Shown: positions 5,238 to 8,510 of the stretch, one piece after another
How the letters are laid out: each line of letters begins with the position of its first letter
Position numbering within the stretch: position 1 is the first letter of the stretch
Origin: Ardenticatenales bacterium
GTDB taxonomy: Bacteria > Chloroflexota > Anaerolineae > Ardenticatenales > Ardenticatenaceae
DNA: 8,510 nt
Reading direction: 5' to 3'
Assembly (NCBI GenBank): GCA_013812995.1
Contig: JACCSL010000693.1
Coordinates: 1 to 8,510 of the forward strand
The notes under the pieces: model-generated
Databases searched by the model: none
What the model saw: only the letters and a program-made list of their open reading frames with translations
Told to the model about the DNA's origin: nothing
Position numbers and translations under genes: made by a program

Positions 5238-6275
5238 ATGCCATCCGTACCAGAAGATTCCCCGACCCTGGCCAGCACCCGCGCCCTCTGGGGTGGCATT
5301 GCTTTCTCGCTGCTTTTCACCGCCCTGATTGCCTGGGCTGGGGCGCGGCTGGACGCCGTTCCCCTACTGCCAGACCAGGGAGCCTCCTGGTATTACTGGA
5401 AGCTGCCTGAGCCCACGCTATGGAGCCGGACAACCAGCTGGCTTTTCTACGCGGCACACCAGATTTCCTTCTGGGGGCTCATCTACTACGCGCAAACCAG
5501 GGTCGCCCGCTACAGCAATGGACTGCACCGCGCGAACATCTGGGCGCTGGCAACAAATGCCTTTTTCATCGTGCTCCACTTCCTGCAAACGCACCTCTGG
5601 TATGATGGTCTGGCCCAGGATGTCACGATCTGGAGTTCCCAGTTTTCAGTGATCCTGATGCTTGTCTTCATCCTCATCATGGAGAACCCCCGGCGTGGAC
5701 TCTTTTTTGGACGGCAGGCCCCTCTCTCGCGAGATGTCACGCAGTGGCTGAAAAAGTATCATGGCTATCTTTTTGCCTGGGCAGCGGTCTACACGTTCTG
5801 GTATCATCCGATGGTCAACACTCAGGGTCATCTCATCGGTTTTGTCTATATGTTCTTCCTGATGGTGCAGGGCTCACTCTTCCTGACGCGCGCCCACCTG
5901 AACCGATATTGGATGGTGACTCAGGAACTCTTTGTGCTCTTTCATGGCACGCTCGTGGCCTACAACCAGGGCAATGGCATCTGGCCGATGTTCTTCTTCG
6001 GCTTTGCGGGGATGTTCGTCATCACCCAGGTGCATGGACTGGGCTGGCCCATCTGGGCGCGCTGGGGCAGCGTAGCCCTCTGGCTAGGCGGGGCTTTCCT
6101 GCTCTACAGCAGTCGGGGGTTTGGCAAGATAGATGAGACCATTCGTATTCCCTTCATCGAATACCTGCTCGTTTTCCTGCTAACATGGCTCTTCGCGGCC
6201 ACCGCGTGGGTGATTCGGCGGATATCTCCCTCCGTCGAGCCGTCAGCCGCAACTCGGCCACAGGACGTTGCGTAG
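5238..6275 (+). CDS. Polytopic membrane protein with many membrane-embedded histidines, unknown function
   Basis: I do not recognise this 345-residue protein. About ten hydrophobic segments are visible, near 17-36, 66-84, 101-120, 132-149, 174-190, 195-217, 227-242, 250-268, 273-290 and 305-326, and it ends in a polar tail (327-345). Six histidines lie in or beside helices: H74 (YAAHQISFW), H114 and H119 (VLHFLQTHLWYDG), H175 (KYHGYLFAW), H190 (FWYHPM) and H236 (LFHGTLVAY). Such spacing could ligate heme or metal, as in membrane cytochromes, but no known cytochrome signature is evident. It is rich in Trp, Tyr and Phe and has no cysteine. The ATG follows a perfect AGGAGG. It lies 70 bases after the propeller gene and 39 bases before the kinase-like gene, apparently in one transcription unit with the flavoprotein, which makes a redox or transport role plausible but unproven. 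Confidence 0.8.
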   Translation: MPSVPEDSPTLASTRALWGGIAFSLLFTALIAWAGARLDAVPLLPDQGASWYYWKLPEPTLWSRTTSWLFYAAHQISFWGLIYYAQTRVARYSNGLHRANIWALATNAFFIVLHFLQTHLWYDGLAQDVTIWSSQFSVILMLVFILIMENPRRGLFFGRQAPLSRDVTQWLKKYHGYLFAWAAVYTFWYHPMVNTQGHLIGFVYMFFLMVQGSLFLTRAHLNRYWMVTQELFVLFHGTLVAYNQGNGIWPMFFFGFAGMFVITQVHGLGWPIWARWGSVALWLGGAFLLYSSRGFGKIDETIRIPFIEYLLVFLLTWLFAATAWVIRRISPSVEPSAATRPQDVA

Positions 6276-6302
6276 CGGCAGGAGCAGGTACCCGCCCCAC
6301 CC

Positions 6303-6308
6303 AAGGAG
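6303..6308 (+). promoter_or_regulatory. Shine-Dalgarno supporting a TTG start
   Basis: AAGGAG (within AAGGAGAA, 6303-6310) ends 6 bases before TTG 6315. There is no ATG in this frame until codon 68, well past the conserved-looking glycine-rich loop, so TTG is the supported start. Confidence 0.75.
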
Positions 6309-6314
6309 AAGCTT

Positions 6315-7052
6315 TTGGCCCCCCTTTTACAGACATTACTCGGTCATCCCGTCACGGATCAGGTATTTGGTTTCCTGGATCATGACCATCAGGTGCAGCG
6401 CGTGGCGGGCGGGAACGAGAGCGAAGTCTATTGCACGGATGACCATCAGTTCGTTATCAAAATCAAGGGCGAGCTGGCAGGCAGCACCGATACAGCCCTC
6501 GCTCATGCCCAGACGATGCGCCAAGCGGCCACAGAATTCGCTGCCTGTCTGGGAGAGACTTACAGCATCCCTACCTACTTTGTGATCGCCAGAGATAATG
6601 CGGGAGAGAGCCAGGTCGTGATTATACAGCCCTACGTTCATCACGCGCGCCCGCTGGCAGAGGCTGACTATGCACAGCTCAGTGGGGAAGGGCGCGCAGA
6701 GATTGCCCGGCAGTTATCCGACATCATCAAGCGAGCGGTGGGATGCTATCGCGACAGAGGGCGCATGCCCGATCTCTATGGGCGCAAAAGCCGGACCCCG
6801 GAGGAGCGCAAACGGCTGAACGCGCCTTCCATGATTTTCTGGCGAATCTGGAGCTTTCTGGTTCAGCGGACACTGCTTCGCTCCCAGAATCTCATGATGG
6901 GCGAGATCTACCCCCACCCAATAGTCCTGGTGGACTACGACCCAGTCCGACAGAGCAACCTCTACCAGTGGCTATACTATCTGATACGCTGGATGCTGTT
7001 CTGGCGGGATCGCCTTCTCATCCAAACCCTCGCGCAAGATAAAGATTCCTAG
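6315..7052 (+). CDS. Divergent kinase-fold-like protein, possible pseudokinase
   Basis: A 245-residue protein starting at TTG with a good Shine-Dalgarno (6303-6308). Its plan resembles small kinase-like proteins of the YrbL or aminoglycoside-phosphotransferase kind: a glycine-rich loop VAGGNESEVY (30-39), a following strand FVIKIK with K49 as candidate ATP-contacting lysine, an acidic residue E74 in the next helix, a hinge-like VIIQPYV (102-108), PDLYGRK (152-158) where the catalytic loop would lie, with D153, and LVDYDP (205-210) where the metal-binding DFG-type Asp would lie (D207 or D209). No canonical HRD or DFG is present, so activity is uncertain. Two very hydrophobic aromatic stretches (173-187 and 216-236) suggest membrane association. 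Last gene of the unit; its TAG stop overlaps the terminator arm. The kinase reading is tentative. Confidence 0.6.
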   Translation: MAPLLQTLLGHPVTDQVFGFLDHDHQVQRVAGGNESEVYCTDDHQFVIKIKGELAGSTDTALAHAQTMRQAATEFAACLGETYSIPTYFVIARDNAGESQVVIIQPYVHHARPLAEADYAQLSGEGRAEIARQLSDIIKRAVGCYRDRGRMPDLYGRKSRTPEERKRLNAPSMIFWRIWSFLVQRTLLRSQNLMMGEIYPHPIVLVDYDPVRQSNLYQWLYYLIRWMLFWRDRLLIQTLAQDKDS

Positions 7053-7096
7053 CAAACAAAAACGCCCAACTTTACCGTTGGGCGTTTTCGTTTGCT
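7051..7096. terminator. Long bidirectional terminator between convergent genes
   Basis: AGCAAAC (7051-7057), one unpaired base, AAAACGCCCAAC (7059-7070), loop TTTACC, GTTGGGCGTTTT (7077-7088), one unpaired base, GTTTGCT (7090-7096): 7 plus 12 paired bases around a single A-C mismatch. The A-rich left arm and T-rich right arm provide a U-tract in both directions, so it can end both the plus-strand unit (stop at 7050-7052) and the minus-strand permease gene (stop at 7119-7121). The outer arm begins inside the TAG stop codon of the kinase-like gene. Confidence 0.92.
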
Positions 7097-7118
7097 GAAA
7101 GCTGACCGCTGATCGATC

Positions 7119-8051
7119 TTATCGCCTCAGCCGTGGGTCCAGGGCGTCGCGCAGCCCGTCGCCAAGCAGGTTGAAGGCGAGCACGGTGATGCTGATGGCG
7201 AGGCCGGGGAAGAAAACCAGGTGAGGCGCGCTGAAGAGTTGGTTGCGCTCGCCGCCCAGCATGGCACCCCATTCCGGGGTGGGCGGCTGCGCGCCAAAGC
7301 CGAGAAACGAAAGTGCTGCCGCCTCCAGAATCGCGCCCGCGATCCCCAGCGTTGCCTGGACGATGAGCGGGGTGATGGCGTTGGGAAGGATGCGTTGGAA
7401 GAGGATTCGCCCATGTCCGGCCCCGAGGGCACGCGACGCCTCGATGTAGTCCAGTTGTTTGGTCGATAGGACGCTGGCGCGAATCACGCGCGCGTAGGCC
7501 GGGATACTGACGATAGCAATGGCCAGGAGTGCGTTGACAAGCCCTGGCCCCAGCACCGCCACAATCGCAATGGCAAGCAGCAGCGAGGGAAAGGCGAGGA
7601 GCACATCCAGCGTCCGCATGATGACATCCTCAACCCAGCCGCCCACATAGCCCGCCACAGCCCCCAGGAGTGTTCCCACAATGATAGCAAAACCCACCGT
7701 CGCGAAACCGATGAAGAGTGAAACCCGCGTCCCATGAATGATGCGGCTGTACAGGTCCCGGAAGTTGCCATCAATTCCCATGAAGTGCTGCGATTGCTCC
7801 GCCGGGCAGCCCAGCAGATGGATGCAGGGAGCCTCGCGCCGCTTGACATCCCCAACCAGTTGCTGAATAGGATCATAAGGCGCAATCACATCAGCGAAAA
7901 TAGCAACCAGAACGAGGATAGCCAGGATCACAGCACCGACCACCGCGGACTTCTGCTTAAAGAGACGGCGTAGCGTCACGCGCCATAAGTTCTCGGAGAC
8001 ATATTTCTCCGTCATATCTTCGGCAAGCGGGTTCTCGGTTAGGGTCGTCAT
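7119..8051 (-). CDS. ABC transporter permease, DppC/OppC type
   Basis: A complete 310-residue inner-membrane subunit of a peptide/nickel-type ABC importer. After a polar N-terminus (1-34) comes helix 1 (37-56), the typical ADVIAPYDP (53-61), an outside loop and helices near 111-134, 144-168, 171-188, 225-250 and 276-298. The conserved EAA cytoplasmic loop is visible (EASRALGAGHGRILF, 204-218, then QRILPNA), which docks on the ATPase, and so is the family hallmark ALSFLGFGAQPPTPEWG (246-262). The outside loop is longer than in classical DppC: PCIHLLGCPAEQSQHFMGID (75-94) carries two cysteines, C76 and C82, just before the FRDLYSRIIHGTRVSL block. It starts 12 bases after the stop of the upstream permease gene, with no strong Shine-Dalgarno; M13 is an alternative start. 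The substrate cannot be told from the permease alone. Confidence 0.93.
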   Translation of the reverse strand: MTTLTENPLAEDMTEKYVSENLWRVTLRRLFKQKSAVVGAVILAILVLVAIFADVIAPYDPIQQLVGDVKRREAPCIHLLGCPAEQSQHFMGIDGNFRDLYSRIIHGTRVSLFIGFATVGFAIIVGTLLGAVAGYVGGWVEDVIMRTLDVLLAFPSLLLAIAIVAVLGPGLVNALLAIAIVSIPAYARVIRASVLSTKQLDYIEASRALGAGHGRILFQRILPNAITPLIVQATLGIAGAILEAAALSFLGFGAQPPTPEWGAMLGGERNQLFSAPHLVFFPGLAISITVLAFNLLGDGLRDALDPRLRR

Positions 8052-8063
8052 CGGGGAAATATC

Positions 8064-8510
8064 TCAGTTCAGGCGAATGCGTGGGTCAAGGAAAGCATAC
8101 GAGAGGTCTACCAGCAGGTTGGCAAGTACATAGATGAAGGCAATCACCAACGTAAATGCCTGGACGATGGGATAGTCCCGCGCCGTGATGGCCTCGAACA
8201 GGCTGCGCCCAACCCCCGCCAGGCCAAAGATCGTCTCAGTCAGAACGGCACCGCCCAGCAAGGCACCCAGCTGGAGGCCGATGATCGTCACGATGGGGAG
8301 AAGGGCATTTCGGAACGCGTGCTTGAAGACGACGCCATTGTAGGTCATCCCCTTGGCGCGCGCGGTGCGGACATAGTCCTGACCCAACACCTCCAACATG
8401 CTGGAGCGGGTCATGCGGGCGATGATCGCCATCGGGATGGTCGCGAGCGCGACCGCCGGGAGTACGAGGTGGGTGAGGGCGTTGACGAACGTCCCCCAGT
8501 CCCACGTGAG
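8064..8510 (-). CDS. ABC transporter permease, DppB/OppB type (C-terminal part)
   Basis: The frame is open to the window edge, giving 148 residues of a protein that is usually about 310-340 long, so the N-terminal half lies beyond base 8510. The visible part begins LTWDWGTFVNALTHLVLPAV and contains the family EAA loop DYVRTARAKGMTYNGVVFKH (positions 51-70 of the visible part), then FRNALLPIVTIIG, the LTETIFGLAGVGRSLFEAI block and the final DLSYAFLDPRIRLN, all typical of DppB. It pairs with the DppC-type subunit encoded 12 bases downstream to form the channel. A methionine 26 codons into the visible stretch is internal, not the start: the conserved family sequence continues upstream of it. Confidence 0.93.
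   Translation of the reverse strand, partial: LTWDWGTFVNALTHLVLPAVALATIPMAIIARMTRSSMLEVLGQDYVRTARAKGMTYNGVVFKHAFRNALLPIVTIIGLQLGALLGGAVLTETIFGLAGVGRSLFEAITARDYPIVQAFTLVIAFIYVLANLLVDLSYAFLDPRIRLN

Noticed and set aside
1..8510. tRNA or rRNA genes, CRISPR arrays, insertion sequences and transposase remnants.
   Set aside because: No cloverleaf with a T-loop motif, no regularly spaced repeats, no transposase frame and no paired terminal repeats with target duplication were seen by eye.

Overview
The window is GC-rich (roughly 60% by eye) and gene-dense, with short intergenic gaps and SigA-type promoters. The protein styles (a DoxX protein beside a thioredoxin-reductase-like flavoprotein, Asp-box propeller repeats, a cysteine-bearing insert in the DppC-type permease) suggest a Chloroflexota bacterium. 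That is an impression, not a test; no rRNA or tRNA marker is present.

Layout. Bases 1-128 hold the C-terminal end of a gene, probably a polytopic membrane protein, closed by a strong intrinsic terminator (150-175). Its T-tract runs directly into the -35 box of the next promoter. Bases 237-2889 are a three-gene metal ABC importer operon: substrate-binding lipoprotein, ATPase, permease. The metal ligands (His/His/His/Asp) favour zinc. The operon's promoter carries an inverted repeat between and over the -35/-10 elements, plus a 16-nt direct repeat displaced by 31 bp, so it looks like an operator for a metal-responsive repressor that is not encoded here. After a gap with several inverted repeats, a DoxX-family membrane protein (3030-3626) stands alone and is followed by a strong hairpin (3644-3673).

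A second consensus promoter (3689-3716) starts a probable four-gene unit that ends at a long bidirectional terminator (7051-7096). Its genes are a thioredoxin-reductase-like FAD protein with the redox CxxC replaced by Ser-Ala-Leu-Ser, a short Asp-box beta-propeller-like protein with four repeats, a roughly ten-helix membrane protein rich in membrane-embedded histidines, and a divergent kinase-fold-like protein with a TTG start. I recognise no described system with this composition. It is the part of the window most likely to be new.

On the minus strand, 8510-7119 holds the end of a DppB/OppB-type permease (cut by the window edge) and a complete DppC/OppC-type permease, the membrane half of a peptide or nickel-type ABC importer whose other genes lie outside the window.

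No CRISPR array, insertion sequence, tRNA or rRNA was seen, and no gene-free stretch exceeds 300 bases.
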